Source: Collinsella aerofaciens
GTDB lineage: Bacteria; Actinomycetota; Coriobacteriia; Coriobacteriales; Coriobacteriaceae
Length of the DNA stretch: 64,000 bases
Assembly: GCF_902364355.1 (NCBI RefSeq)
Contig: NZ_CABJDK010000007.1
Coordinates: 51,669-115,668, forward strand
Direction of reading: 5' to 3'
This document shows positions 9,047 to 17,873 of this stretch, in pieces (positions within the stretch are counted from its first letter, which is position 1; the number at the start of each line of letters is the position of its first letter). The translations under genes and the position numbers were made by a program. The notes under the pieces are model-generated. The model was given only the letters and a program-made list of their open reading frames with translations, was not told the origin of the DNA and ran no database searches.

Positions 9047-9080
9047 AAACCCCGGCAGCTCTTCGCAACTGCCGGGGTTT
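9047..9080 (+). terminator. Terminator-like hairpin between divergent genes
   Basis: Arms AAACCCCGGCAG (9047-9058) and CTGCCGGGGTTT (9069-9080) pair perfectly around a 10-base loop. The short T-run makes it a plausible terminator on either strand. Neither neighbouring gene ends here, so it may end a small unannotated RNA or be a stray repeat. Confidence 0.5.
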
Positions 9081-9251
9081 CCGCGGAAAAGGGGGACATG
9101 ATCCTCGAGCGAACGGGAAAGGGGCAAACCGTTTTCGCTCAACTGCTTTATGCCCTTCGCCCGCAGGCTCAATCAGCGTTTTAGCGGCAACACAAAGCCG
9201 CTACACCTGTGACGGAGCTGTGAAGTGGTGTCTGCTGCTGGCGCGGGCCAT

Positions 9252-9303
9252 GGCAAGGAGTGTCCCAGACTGCCGGCAGATAAGGAACGTCCCCAAGTGC
9301 CGG
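9252..9303. repeat. Dispersed palindromic repeat, copy A
   Basis: Consists of GGCAAGGAGTGTCCC, a central TGCCGGCA palindrome, AAGGAACGTCCCC and TGCCGG. The same order of blocks recurs at 11497-11549, and the GGAACGTCCC/TGCCGG core recurs at 35773-35830 and 36892-36982. Confidence 0.65.
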
Positions 9304-9416
9304 CCGTGGACGTGACTTTCGTCCCGTTTGATACTCCGCTGGCCTAGATGTTCGTCACATGAGCCCGCAAACGTGGGACAATGACGCTACTGGTACCACA
9401 GACAAAGGATGTGCCT

Positions 9417-11363
9417 ATGAACGCCCCCGTTGCCCAGCCCTGTCGGCAGCGCCGCCTGTTTGCGCGATTCGCTTCCGTCTGCGCACTCGTCGCGCTTGCG
9501 TTGTTGCTGCTGCCTGCCGCCGCGCACGCCGACGGCTACTCCATGAGCCAAACCTACATCGGCGCCACGGTTGAGGCCGATGGCTCGCTGACCGTTGTCG
9601 AGGGACGCCAGTTCGATTTCGACGACGACATCAACGGCGTGTATTGGGATATCAATACAGGCTCTAACCAGCAAGGCGGCTCGGTGGTCGTCAATGTGCT
9701 AAGCGTCGAGGAAGACGACACTGCGTTTAACAAGGTCGACAGCGCAAACAAAGGCGACGACGGCGTTTACACGGTGGAACAGTCCGACGACGGCGTAAAG
9801 ATTAAGGTGTTCAGCCCCCACGAGAGCGGCGACAGCGCAATCTACTACGTGAGCTATTCCATGACCGGTGCGGTTATGAACTGGGCCGATACCGCCGAGC
9901 TTTACTGGAAATTTGTGGGTGACGGCTGGTCGGCGGATTCCGATGACGTCGAGATGGAAGTGTATTTCGCAAATGCCGCTGCCGGGACGGCTGCCGTCAA
10001 GGGCGATAACTTCCGCGCATGGGGCCACGGTCCGCTGACGGGCGACGTGTCGCTCGATGAGGACGAGCCCATGGTCACCTATACCATTCCCTGCGTGCAT
10101 CAGGGCGAATTCGCCGAGGCACGCATCGCCTTCCCCAGCGACTGGGTGCCGCAGCTTGCCGCCTCGGGCGAAGAGCGCATGTCAACGATCCTGAGCGAAG
10201 AGAAGGAATGGGCCGACGAAGCTAACGCCCGCCGTGAGCACGCGCGTGCGGTTGCCAGCGCGATTGCCGTGGTGTGTGTTGTCGTGGCGGTTGCCTATAC
10301 CGGTGTGATCGTGATGCTTAAGCTGCGCAGGCCCAAGCCCAAGCCGCTCTTCCAGGACGAGTACTTCCGCGATGTGCCCTCGGCCGACCATCCCGCGGTG
10401 CTTGCAGCTCTCATGAGCTGGAACGACGTGCCCGATCAGGCATATATCGCCACGCTTATGAAGCTCACCGACGACCGCGTGATCAAGCTGGAAGAAGCGA
10501 CCGAGACCAAGAAGAAGGGTCTGCTCCGTCGCGAAAAAGAGAAGCAGACGTATCGCATCACAGTGACCGACGAGGCCTGGAAGGCTGCCAAGAAGGACGG
10601 CATCGATCGCGATGTGCTCAAGGTCTTCTTCGCCGGCGTTAAGCCCGATAAAGACGGCGTCCGTTCACGCACGTTTAGCGAGCTGGAGGAGTATGCCAGC
10701 GAGCGCACCACATCTGTTGGCGACAAGCTCGAGGACTATCAGAGCACGGTTAAGGGCAAGCTGGAGACGCGCGAGTTTATCGCCTCGGACGGCACCATCG
10801 CCCTGGTTGCCGGCTTGGTTCTCGGCATCATCATTGTCTTTGGCATTCTGGGCTCTCTGATCTATACCGACTTTGCGGACGCCAACGTCGGCGCCGCTAT
10901 GATCTCGATTCCCGTCACGATCGTGGGCTTTGTCCTGAGCTGCACCTTCCGCCGTTACACGCCGGAGGGCGCCGAGGTGGCGGCTCGCTGCAAGGCGCTC
11001 AAGCATTGGCTCGAGGACTTTACGCGCCTGAAGGAGGCTATCCCCAGCGACCTGATCTTGTGGAACAAACTGCTGGTGATGGGCGTTGCCCTGGGCGTTT
11101 CGAAAGAAGTGCTGCGACAGCTGGCCGAGGCCGTGCCTGCGGATCTGCGCAACAGCGACGATTTCTACGACAACTACCCCTGCTACTGGTGGTATTACCA
11201 TCACTACGGCAACGAGTCCCCGCTCGATTCGTTCAACGATGTGTACCACGAGACCATCCGCGAGCTGGCTTCGAGTTCCGATAGCTCGAGCGGCGGCAGC
11301 GGCGGCGGCTTTTCCGGTGGCGGCGGTGGCGGCGTCGGCGGAGGCGGCGGCGGAACGTTCTAA
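9417..11363 (+). CDS. DUF2207-type secreted/membrane protein with Gly-rich tail
   Basis: 648 residues from the ATG at 9417, which has AAAGGA seven bases upstream. An N-terminal signal peptide (residues 12-38) precedes an extracellular beta-rich domain (about 39-265) containing EADGSLTVVEGRQFDF, typical of DUF2207 proteins. A membrane span follows at about 276-302, then a cytoplasmic region with basic KLRRPKPKPL and a winged-helix-like segment, two further spans (about 460-515), another cytoplasmic part, and a C-terminus of almost pure Gly/Ser (SGGGFSGGGGGGVGGGGGG). This architecture matches the uncharacterised DUF2207 family of predicted membrane proteins; function is unknown. An in-frame upstream ATG (9381) lacks a ribosome binding site. 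A strong terminator follows. Confidence 0.8.
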   Translation: MNAPVAQPCRQRRLFARFASVCALVALALLLLPAAAHADGYSMSQTYIGATVEADGSLTVVEGRQFDFDDDINGVYWDINTGSNQQGGSVVVNVLSVEEDDTAFNKVDSANKGDDGVYTVEQSDDGVKIKVFSPHESGDSAIYYVSYSMTGAVMNWADTAELYWKFVGDGWSADSDDVEMEVYFANAAAGTAAVKGDNFRAWGHGPLTGDVSLDEDEPMVTYTIPCVHQGEFAEARIAFPSDWVPQLAASGEERMSTILSEEKEWADEANARREHARAVASAIAVVCVVVAVAYTGVIVMLKLRRPKPKPLFQDEYFRDVPSADHPAVLAALMSWNDVPDQAYIATLMKLTDDRVIKLEEATETKKKGLLRREKEKQTYRITVTDEAWKAAKKDGIDRDVLKVFFAGVKPDKDGVRSRTFSELEEYASERTTSVGDKLEDYQSTVKGKLETREFIASDGTIALVAGLVLGIIIVFGILGSLIYTDFADANVGAAMISIPVTIVGFVLSCTFRRYTPEGAEVAARCKALKHWLEDFTRLKEAIPSDLILWNKLLVMGVALGVSKEVLRQLAEAVPADLRNSDDFYDNYPCYWWYYHHYGNESPLDSFNDVYHETIRELASSSDSSSGGSGGGFSGGGGGGVGGGGGGTF

Positions 11364-11377
11364 CGGTCGTAAATTAT

Positions 11378-11425
11378 GGGATGGGCTTTTCTCGACAGCC
11401 GTCGGGGAAAGCCCATCCCCTTTTT
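11378..11425 (+). terminator. Rho-independent terminator
   Basis: GGGATGGGCTTT (11378-11389) pairs with AAAGCCCATCCC (11408-11419), followed by CTTTTT. Ends the DUF2207 gene. Confidence 0.75.
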
Positions 11426-11444
11426 ACGCGCTACCTACGAAGAC

Positions 11445-11549
11445 TGTCCCCAGCAACTAGTCATTTAAGAACGTTCCCAACGACTAGGTGCGGTTGCTGC
11501 CAAGGAGTGTCCCGGGGTGCCGGCACAAAAGGAACGTCCCTAGCTGCCA
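11445..11549. repeat. Dispersed palindromic repeat, composite copy B
   Basis: Two modules in a row. 11445-11490 has CTAGTCATT and AACGACTAGG as near-complementary arms around AAGAACGTTCCC; the same module occurs at 36950-36982. 11497-11549 repeats the block order of copy A: CAAGGAGTGTCCC, TGCCGGCA, AAGGAACGTCCC, TGCC. It lies between convergent genes, directly after the DUF2207 terminator. Confidence 0.65.
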
Positions 11550-11552
11550 GGT

Positions 11553-12194
11553 TTAGGCTGTTAGATCGAGTTCGTAGAGGAAGCTTTCGCGCGGCATGTC
11601 GTGACGGCGCTCTTCGCGGTTGGCGCGGTGCGTGGCCGTGCGCTTAAAGCCGTGCAACTCGTAGAACTTCCACGAGCAGTTGGAGTCGGTGTACAGGTGC
11701 GCCCTTGTCGCCCCGCGCGAGGACAGGTACGAGACCGCGGCATCGAGCAAAACCGAGCCAACGCCCAGGCCGTGGACATCGGGATCGACGGCGAGCAGCG
11801 TGACTTCGTTGTCGTGCGGCAACGGGCTGCTCTCGAGCAGGCGGTTGTTGGTTCGGATGGTTGCACGCACAAACGAGAGATACTCGGCGCAGGCATCAGG
11901 CTCCAGTTCACGCATCTGCGATAGCAGCGCGCGTTCGGTATCCATCCAATGTTCCTTAACGGTGGCGCCGGAGCTCTGTCCCGCACGCGCGAGCGAAATG
12001 CCACGCGCCTGACCGTCGATTACGGCAACCTGCGAAAACGTCGATGACGAAAGGCAATAGGCGAGGTCGCACGCGGCCTCGAGGCGGTTGTACTCATCGT
12101 TATCCGAATTGTTATGCCAAAGCTGCTGCAGAATCAGCGCGATGGCGTCGAAGTCTTCGGTATCAAACGGTCGGTAGAGAACCCGCGAGACCAT
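11553..12194 (-). CDS. GNAT-family N-acetyltransferase
   Basis: 213 residues. The C-terminal half fits the GNAT acetyl-CoA fold: VTLLAVDPDVHGLGVGSVLLDAAVSYL (about residues 131-157) contains the Q/R-x-x-G-x-G/A loop equivalent (HGLGVG), followed by RAHLYTDSNCSWKFYELHGFKR, the usual beta6-alpha4 segment with the terminal YE-x-x-GF signature. The N-terminal half (DFDAIALILQQLW) is the usual helix-rich start. It would transfer an acetyl group to an amine; the substrate cannot be predicted. It is transcribed alone and divergently from purH. Confidence 0.8.
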   Translation of the reverse strand: MVSRVLYRPFDTEDFDAIALILQQLWHNNSDNDEYNRLEAACDLAYCLSSSTFSQVAVIDGQARGISLARAGQSSGATVKEHWMDTERALLSQMRELEPDACAEYLSFVRATIRTNNRLLESSPLPHDNEVTLLAVDPDVHGLGVGSVLLDAAVSYLSSRGATRAHLYTDSNCSWKFYELHGFKRTATHRANREERRHDMPRESFLYELDLTA

Positions 12195-12471
12195 GGTGCC
12201 TCTTTCTTTTGCGGATGCATATCGAGCACAGTTCTACCACGCTATTGGCATCTAATTATGGTGCCCCTGTGTTCCATGAACTCACCGTGCCCGATGCCGT
12301 GTCCATCCCCTCCGCTCGCAAACTTTTTCTGCACAGCCGTGCGTTGCGGGGTGCATCGATGCGCTCGATGCGCTACATTAAATCAGTATTTTCAATGCCG
12401 CTGCGCGAGCGCTGCAGATCGACGTATCACCGACTCACAGAGCACGGCGGCGTACCAGACAGGAGGACTGC

Positions 12472-14079
12472 ATGGGATCTGATGTGAAGATCGCACGCGC
12501 GTTGATCTCGGTTACCGATAAGACGGGTGTCGTCGATTTCGCACGGACGCTGGTTGACGACTTTGGCGTCGAGATCATCTCTACGGGCGGCACGGCTCGT
12601 GCCATCGAGGACGCGGGCGTTCCCGTAACCCCCATCGAGGAGTTTACGGGCTATCCCGAGATGATGGACGGCCGCGTCAAGACGCTGCATCCCAAGGTTC
12701 ACGGCGCGCTGCTTGCCCGTCGCGATTCCGAGCAGCACATGCAGGAAGCCGCTCAGCACGGCATTAAGCTGATCGACCTGGTCGTCGTCAACCTGTACGA
12801 GTTCGAGAAGACCGTTGCCAACCCCGAGGTCACCTTTGCGGATGCCATCGAGCACATCGACATCGGTGGCCCCTCCATGCTGCGCTCTGCCGCCAAGAAC
12901 GCCGCGAGCGTTACCGTCATCTCCGACCCGGCCGACTACGACGCCGTCCTTGCCGAGATGCGCGAGACCGGCGGTTGCACCACGCTTTCCACCCGTCGTC
13001 GCCTGCAGGTGAAGGTCTACCAGACTACCGCCGCCTACGACACGGCTATCTCCCGTTGGCTCGCCGCCCAGGCAAGCGACGTGGCGGACACCTCTGCCAA
13101 GCTCGAGATCTCGCTGGAGAAGGTCGACGACCTGCGCTACGGCGAGAACCCGCAGCAGAAGGCCACGGTCTATCGCTTTGCCGAGGGCTGCGAGAACACC
13201 GCGAGCTCTCAGTTCCCGCTTGTGGGCTCCGAGCAGATCCAGGGCAAGCCGCTCAGCTACAACAACTATCTGGACGCCGATGCCGCCTGGAACCTGGTCC
13301 GAGAGTTCGACGAGCCGGCCTGCGTGATCCTCAAGCATCAGAACCCCTGCGGCTCCGCCGTTGCCGAGGACATCACGGCCGCCTACGACCGCGCTTTCGC
13401 CTGCGATCCCAAGAGCGCCTTCGGCGGCATCATCGCCTGCAACCGCGAGGTTCCCTTTGAGCTGGTTGAGCATTTTGCCGACGAGAACAAGCAGTTCGTC
13501 GAGGTCATCATCGCCCCGAGCTACACCGATGAGGCGCTCGAGCGCATGGTCAAGCGCCCCAACCTGCGCGTGCTGGCTACCGGCGGCGTGGACCACGGTG
13601 CCCAGGTGGAGCTGCGCTCCATCGACGGCGGCATGCTGGTGCAGGAGGTCGACCACGTGACCGAGGATCCCGCGACCTTTACGTTCCCCACCGATCGCAA
13701 GCCCACCGACGCTGAGATGGCCGAGCTCGAGTTTGCCTGGAAGGTCTGCAAGGGCGTCAAGTCCAACGCCATCCTGGTCTCCAAGGGCAAGGCCGGCATT
13801 GGCATGGGCCCCGGTCAGCCCAACCGCGTTGACTCTGCGCTGCTTGCCTGCGAGCGCGCCGAGGACTTCTGCGAGCGCGAGGGCGTGGAGAAGGGCGGCT
13901 TTGCCTGCGCAAGCGACGCGTTCTTCCCGTTCCGCGACAACGTCGACGTGCTTGCCGCACACGGCGTGACCTGCATCATCCAGCCCGGCGGCTCCAAGCG
14001 CGATGACGAGAGCATCCAGGCCTGCAACGAGCACAATATTGCGATGGTTTTCACGGGTGCGCGCCACTTCCGCCATTAA
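12472..14079 (+). CDS. purH: Bifunctional AICAR transformylase/IMP cyclohydrolase
   Basis: 535 residues, the usual length. It carries out the last two steps of de novo IMP synthesis: formylation of AICAR by 10-formyl-THF, then ring closure. The N-terminal MGS-like cyclohydrolase domain has [25 protein letters not shown] and [19 protein letters not shown]. The C-terminal transformylase has [23 protein letters not shown] (with the catalytic Lys-His pair) and FPFRDNVD. The ATG follows CAGGAGG. It stands alone, with no other purine gene nearby. After the stop come a long inverted repeat (14101-14193) and a terminator (14277-14313). Confidence 0.97.
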   Translation: MGSDVKIARALISVTDKTGVVDFARTLVDDFGVEIISTGGTARAIEDAGVPVTPIEEFTGYPEMMDGRVKTLHPKVHGALLARRDSEQHMQEAAQHGIKLIDLVVVNLYEFEKTVANPEVTFADAIEHIDIGGPSMLRSAAKNAASVTVISDPADYDAVLAEMRETGGCTTLSTRRRLQVKVYQTTAAYDTAISRWLAAQASDVADTSAKLEISLEKVDDLRYGENPQQKATVYRFAEGCENTASSQFPLVGSEQIQGKPLSYNNYLDADAAWNLVREFDEPACVILKHQNPCGSAVAEDITAAYDRAFACDPKSAFGGIIACNREVPFELVEHFADENKQFVEVIIAPSYTDEALERMVKRPNLRVLATGGVDHGAQVELRSIDGGMLVQEVDHVTEDPATFTFPTDRKPTDAEMAELEFAWKVCKGVKSNAILVSKGKAGIGMGPGQPNRVDSALLACERAEDFCEREGVEKGGFACASDAFFPFRDNVDVLAAHGVTCIIQPGGSKRDDESIQACNEHNIAMVFTGARHFRH

Positions 14080-14100
14080 GTAGGGAGGTGGCGCTGCGGC

Positions 14101-14193
14101 TTGCCCAACCACCGCACCTTGCCGCTCATTCGTCGCCCGCGTACCCAAGTACGCGTCGCTCCTCTTTCACGGCAATCTGCGGCACCTGGGCAA
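14101..14193. repeat. Long inverted repeat (93 nt), copy 1
   Basis: An imperfect palindrome 22 bp after purH. The outer arms TTGCCCA...CCGCA..TTGCCG pair with CGGCAA..TGCGG...GGGCAA. The centre is GCGTAC-CCAA-GTACGC (14139-14154). It has no T-tract, so it is not a simple terminator. Three other intergenic regions (17081, 18865, 22117) hold palindromes of similar size but unrelated sequence. Confidence 0.7.
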
Positions 14194-14276
14194 CCCTCGC
14201 CGACCTGTTAGGTTGACTGGGGAGGATGGGATGTTATCTCGTCCCTTGGACCGCCTCGCTTCTAAAATTATCTCTG

Positions 14277-14313
14277 CAAAAGACGGTCGCTCCGTTTGGA
14301 GGGCCGTCTTTTT
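14277..14313 (+). terminator. Rho-independent terminator
   Basis: AAAAGACGG and CCGTCTTTT arms enclose a second short stem (CTCC/GGAG), then T-rich sequence. It ends purH. TATAAG directly after it (14316-14321) may be the -10 box of the next gene. Confidence 0.7.
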
Positions 14314-14329
14314 GGTATAAGAGGACGGA

Positions 14330-15061
14330 ATGACTAACACGAAAGGTATGACCATGCCCCAGATTGATGATGCCGAGCTGTTTGGCAATGCCGAGGATCA
14401 GCGTGCGTACGAGGACTTTTGCGCCAATCAGGAGGCGGTCGAGAAGTTTACGCTCGACAAGCCCGCGCTTGTCTGCCGTTGGCGCATGTCCAACAAAAAG
14501 GTGCCCATGCTCAACCGCCACATTCGCGCACTGTCCGAGCGCCTGGTGCAGGGCGAGGCGCTCACCCATAACATGCTCAGCTGGGCTAAGCAGCACGTTG
14601 AGTGGTCGCTTGCCGAGGGCGATTACACCGCGCACGACGGCGTGCTCATGCTGGTGATCGACGTTAACGGCAATGCCGCCATGACGGTGGGTGAGTACGC
14701 GCCGCTGGCCGATACTTCGGCCAAGGCGCTGCGTGCCCGCTCCGCCGAGGCCCGCTCCGAGGCCGACGAAACCGGCGTGGCGCCCGAGCTGCTCGCTGCC
14801 GTCAACAACGGCGAGCTGGCCTTTGTGGCGCCGGCGGACGAGTGCCTGTGTGGCACGGCGACGCTCATAGAGCAGCTGGCCCAGACCAAGGGCATCCCGG
14901 TCACGCGCGTAGACATTCCCGCACAGCTCAAGGGCGCCTTGTTCCTGGTAAGCGACGAGCACGGCGTGGTGCCTGCCGCCGACGCCGACGCCGCCGAGTC
15001 TGATGCCGCGACGGTCGCCTTCTTTGCCGACGGCTACGAAAAGCTTCGCGCCCGCCGCTAA
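14330..15061 (+). CDS. Unknown cytoplasmic protein (243 aa)
   Basis: I cannot assign this to a family. It has no signal peptide or membrane segment. It begins with an acidic helix-like stretch, has a mid-section GDYTAHDGVLMLVIDVNGNAAMTVGEYAPL that looks beta-rich, and a C-terminal half VNNGELAFVAPADECLCGTATLIEQLAQTKGIPVTRVDIP that looks like an alpha/beta binding or aminotransferase-class-IV-like end, though no lysine or PLP motif is clear. The ATG at 14330 has GAGG five bases upstream. An alternative ATG at 14354 follows GAAAGG and would suit a transcript starting from the -10-like TATAAG at 14316. Probably a lineage-specific protein. Confidence 0.6.
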   Translation: MTNTKGMTMPQIDDAELFGNAEDQRAYEDFCANQEAVEKFTLDKPALVCRWRMSNKKVPMLNRHIRALSERLVQGEALTHNMLSWAKQHVEWSLAEGDYTAHDGVLMLVIDVNGNAAMTVGEYAPLADTSAKALRARSAEARSEADETGVAPELLAAVNNGELAFVAPADECLCGTATLIEQLAQTKGIPVTRVDIPAQLKGALFLVSDEHGVVPAADADAAESDAATVAFFADGYEKLRARR

Positions 15062-15240
15062 GTGATTTTTCTGGGACGGGGATTAAAGAATCATTTTGGT
15101 TCCCGCCACCGCTGCGAGTGCGAGGCGGACAAAACGCCCCCGCTCGCGAACAGTTCTGTCACCTTGGCGATGTGCGTGGCGCGCACCTGCAGTTTCGCAG
15201 CCATAATGGTGGCAAGACAATCAAGAGGGGAGCGGAATCC

Positions 15241-15912
15241 ATGGCGCTAATCTATATCGTTGAGGACGACGAGCCCATTCGTCGTGAGCTTGTCGACATC
15301 CTTGCCCGCGCCGGGTTTGAAATCGAGGCCTGCGAATCGTTCGAGCATGTCTCGCGCGATATTCTCGCCGCCGCGCCCGACCTGGTGCTGCTCGACCTCA
15401 CGCTTCCCGTCAAGGACGGCCAGCATATCTGCCACGAGGTTCGCCGCGAATCCGAGGTCCCCATCATCGTCCTCACCTCGCGCACGACCGAGATCGACGA
15501 GGTCATGGCCATGACGCTCGGCGCGGACGACTTTGTTCCCAAGCCCTATAGCGCGCGCGTGCTCGTGGCGCGCATCAACGCACTGCTGCGTCGCACCGCG
15601 GCGTCAGGCGAGCGCAGCACGCTCGTCCACAAGGGGCTGGAGCTCGACCTCGCCCGCTCTATGGTCACCAACACGGCGACCGGCGACAGCACCGAGCTCA
15701 CCAAAAATGAGCTGCGTATCCTCTCGCTGCTCCTGAGCCGCGCGGGCAAGATCGTCTCGCGCTCGGCCATCATGCAGGACCTGTGGGACTCCGACGCCTT
15801 CGTGGACGACAATACGCTCACCGTCAACATCAACCGCCTGCGCACCACGCTCGAAAAAATCGGCATCAAGGGGTATTTGACGACGCATCGCGGCCAAGGC
15901 TATTCGGTCTAG
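15241..15912 (+). CDS. OmpR-family response regulator
   Basis: 223 residues from the ATG at 15241 (GAGGGGAG upstream). The receiver domain has the acidic pair ED-D (residues 8-10), phospho-acceptor Asp52 in LVLLDLTLP, Thr in LTSRTTE and Lys in VPKPYSA. The C-terminal winged-helix domain ends with NTLTVNINRLRTTLEK and YLTTHRGQGYSV, typical of OmpR/PhoB regulators. It is followed 9 bp later by its sensor kinase. Their form resembles BceR/GraR-type regulators that control resistance to cell-wall antibiotics. Overlapping upstream reading is possible, but the receiver fold starts exactly at this ATG. Confidence 0.92.
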   Translation: MALIYIVEDDEPIRRELVDILARAGFEIEACESFEHVSRDILAAAPDLVLLDLTLPVKDGQHICHEVRRESEVPIIVLTSRTTEIDEVMAMTLGADDFVPKPYSARVLVARINALLRRTAASGERSTLVHKGLELDLARSMVTNTATGDSTELTKNELRILSLLLSRAGKIVSRSAIMQDLWDSDAFVDDNTLTVNINRLRTTLEKIGIKGYLTTHRGQGYSV

Positions 15913-15921
15913 GGGCCGGCT

Positions 15922-16965
15922 ATGTCGTTTGGCAAGTTCTTTAAAGATGCACTGCTTCCCGTCGCCGTGTGGACGTGCGGCGTGCTGCTGAGCTGCTTTG
16001 TGCTGACGGTCGCCGGCGCACCCGTTTCTATCGTGGTCGTGGCGGTTGGCGTGTCCTTTATCTTCGGTATGCTCGGCATCGTGATCGAGTACGCTCGCCG
16101 TCGCCGTTTTCTGCGTCAGTTGGAGCGCGCGGCAGAGGAGCTCGAGAGTCCCGCATGGGTGCAGGAGATGGTGCAATGCCCAACCTATGCCGAGGGCGAG
16201 CTCGAGTACGAGGTCCTGTGCCGGGTGGGCAAAGCCGCCTGCGACGAGGTTGCCGAGGGCCGGCGTCAGACCGAAGACTATCGCGACTATATCGAGAGCT
16301 GGGTCCACGAGGCCAAGCTGCCCCTGGCGGCGGCTCACCTGATTCTGGAAAACCTCGACGGCGGCGCAGATGACCCAACACGTGTCGATGACCTGGGTCG
16401 CGAGTTGGCTCGCGTGGAACGCTATATCGACCAGGCGCTGTACTACGCGCGCTCGGAAGTCGTGGAGCGCGACTACCTGATTCGCCGCTGGGACCTTAAG
16501 ACCTTGGTGACGGGTGCGATTAAGGCCAACGCGCGCGAGCTCATTGCGGCGCACGTGGCTCCGGTGTGCGAGAACCTTGACTTCGAGGTCTTTACCGACG
16601 AAAAATGGCTCGAATTTATCCTGGGCCAGCTCATTCAGAACAGCATTAAATATGCGCGCGAGGACGGCGCGAAGATCGTGTTTTCGGGCGCGTTGTTGGA
16701 CGAGGGCCTGGCGAGCGAACGCATCGAGCTCACCGTTGCCGACAACGGCTGTGGCGTGAGCGCGGCCGACCTGCCGCGCGTGTTCGAGAAGGGCTTTACC
16801 GGCGACAACGGCCGCACCACCAAGCGCGCAACGGGCATCGGCCTCTACCTGGTGGCGCGTCTGTGCTCCAAGATGGGCATCGACGTCACCGCAGCATCCG
16901 ATCCCGGCGAAGGCTTCGTCGTAACATTCGCGTTTTCAACGAATAAGTTTCAATATTTCGAGTAA
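15922..16965 (+). CDS. Sensor histidine kinase, BceS-like
   Basis: 347 residues. Two adjacent membrane helices (about 10-31 and 34-57) with almost no extracellular loop place it with intramembrane-sensing kinases such as BceS/GraS. The H-box is SWVHEAKLPLAAAH, with the phospho-accepting His at residue 129. The ATPase domain has LGQLIQNSIKYA (N-box), VADNGCGV (G1), FEKGFTG (F) and ATGIGLYL (G2). It should phosphorylate the adjoining response regulator. BceRS systems usually sit beside a BceAB-type ABC transporter through which they sense peptide antibiotics; none is present here. A terminator follows 50 bp later. Confidence 0.9.
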   Translation: MSFGKFFKDALLPVAVWTCGVLLSCFVLTVAGAPVSIVVVAVGVSFIFGMLGIVIEYARRRRFLRQLERAAEELESPAWVQEMVQCPTYAEGELEYEVLCRVGKAACDEVAEGRRQTEDYRDYIESWVHEAKLPLAAAHLILENLDGGADDPTRVDDLGRELARVERYIDQALYYARSEVVERDYLIRRWDLKTLVTGAIKANARELIAAHVAPVCENLDFEVFTDEKWLEFILGQLIQNSIKYAREDGAKIVFSGALLDEGLASERIELTVADNGCGVSAADLPRVFEKGFTGDNGRTTKRATGIGLYLVARLCSKMGIDVTAASDPGEGFVVTFAFSTNKFQYFE

Positions 16966-17014
16966 CGCACGCGGCAGACGCCCACCCAAACAAAAACGTG
17001 CAGCCCAAACAAAA

Positions 17015-17050
17015 CGTGCCACCCCAAACGGGGCGGCACGCTATCTTTTA
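17015..17050 (+). terminator. Rho-independent terminator
   Basis: CGTGCC-A-CCCC pairs with GGGG-C-GGCACG around an AAAC loop (17015-17040), followed by a T-rich stretch. It ends the two-component operon. Confidence 0.7.
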
Positions 17051-17080
17051 TCAGCCAACTCGCTGAAGTAAGGCTGCGAA

Positions 17081-17173
17081 GGCCGCGGGGCCGGGAGGGG
17101 TTTCCTAAGGGCACATCCCGCAGCCGCAACGCGGCGAGGACGTGCCCGTGGAAACCCCGCAGGCCCCGCGGCC
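17081..17173. repeat. Long inverted repeat (93 nt), copy 2
   Basis: Outer arms GGCCGCGGGGCC (17081-17092) and GGCCCCGCGGCC (17162-17173) are perfectly complementary. Inside come GGGGTTTCC/GGAAACCCC and GGGCAC/GTGCCC. It lies between convergent genes, 13 bp before the end of the universal stress protein gene, and could act on either transcript. Confidence 0.7.
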
Positions 17174-17186
17174 GGTGGGAGCAACG

Positions 17187-17624
17187 CTACTTCACGACCA
17201 AAATGTCGCAGTCCGTATTGCGCAGCAGGAACGTCGAAATCGAACCCAGCAGCGCATACTTGATCGAGGACAGGCCGCGGGCGCCGCAGAGCACCAGGTC
17301 GGGCTTGACCACGTCGAGCATCTCGTCTTTGAGCGTCTCACGAATACGGCCGGCGCGAATCATGACTTCGACCTCGGGAATGTCGGGATTGGCCTTGGCC
17401 TCTTCGAGCTGCTTGGCGATGGAGTTCTTAAATGCCTCCTCTAGGCCGTTGACCAGATCGACCGGATAGGAGCCAGCACTCTCGAGTGCCGTGGAATCGA
17501 TAACGTGGCCGATAATCAGCTTGGCGCCGTTGTTCGCGGCAACCTTGATGGCGCGTGCGAGCACAAAATCCTGCTGCTCAGTACCGTCGAGTGAAACAAA
17601 TACCTTGGTGTAGCCCTCGTTCAT
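17187..17624 (-). CDS. Universal stress protein, UspA family
   Basis: 145 residues, a single Usp domain. The ATP-binding signature G-x2-G-x9-G-S is intact: GARGLSSIKYALLGS (about residues 117-131). The N-terminal KVFVSLDGTEQQDFVLARAI and the final DCDILVVK are typical strand ends of the fold. Such proteins bind ATP as dimers and are induced in stress or stationary phase; no partner is implied here. It is monocistronic and divergent from uppP. Confidence 0.92.
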   Translation of the reverse strand: MNEGYTKVFVSLDGTEQQDFVLARAIKVAANNGAKLIIGHVIDSTALESAGSYPVDLVNGLEEAFKNSIAKQLEEAKANPDIPEVEVMIRAGRIRETLKDEMLDVVKPDLVLCGARGLSSIKYALLGSISTFLLRNTDCDILVVK

Positions 17625-17873
17625 GGTTTCCTCCTTGGTCTATCGCACGGGCGTGGGGCTCGTGCATCGGGCGGACGCGGATGCGTGGCCGCCGGACACT
17701 TTATCTTGTTGCAGTTATACCCAAGGATTTGGGTTTGACCGCTCGCAATTCTGTGAACGGGCGAGTTTTTTGGTAAGGGTAGGCGCGGGCGCGCCTCCAA
17801 CGGTTGATAATGGGACATCGCCCGCAACCGTCCGCAGAACAACTATCGGCGGGTGTCTAACGAGGGGGTCCCT

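Larger units (their letters stand above)
8910..9416. other. 500-bp divergent intergenic region with hairpin and repeat
   Basis: Separates gluQ (minus) from the DUF2207 gene (plus), so it must hold both promoters. It also contains a terminator-like hairpin (9047-9080) and one copy of the dispersed GGAACGTCCC repeat (9252-9303). I see no convincing protein gene. A terminator between divergent genes suggests an extra short transcript. Confidence 0.4.

Noticed and set aside
12195..12471. Purine riboswitch before purH
   Set aside because: The 277-bp divergent gap lacks the conserved purine-aptamer words and any leader terminator; ordinary promoters suffice.
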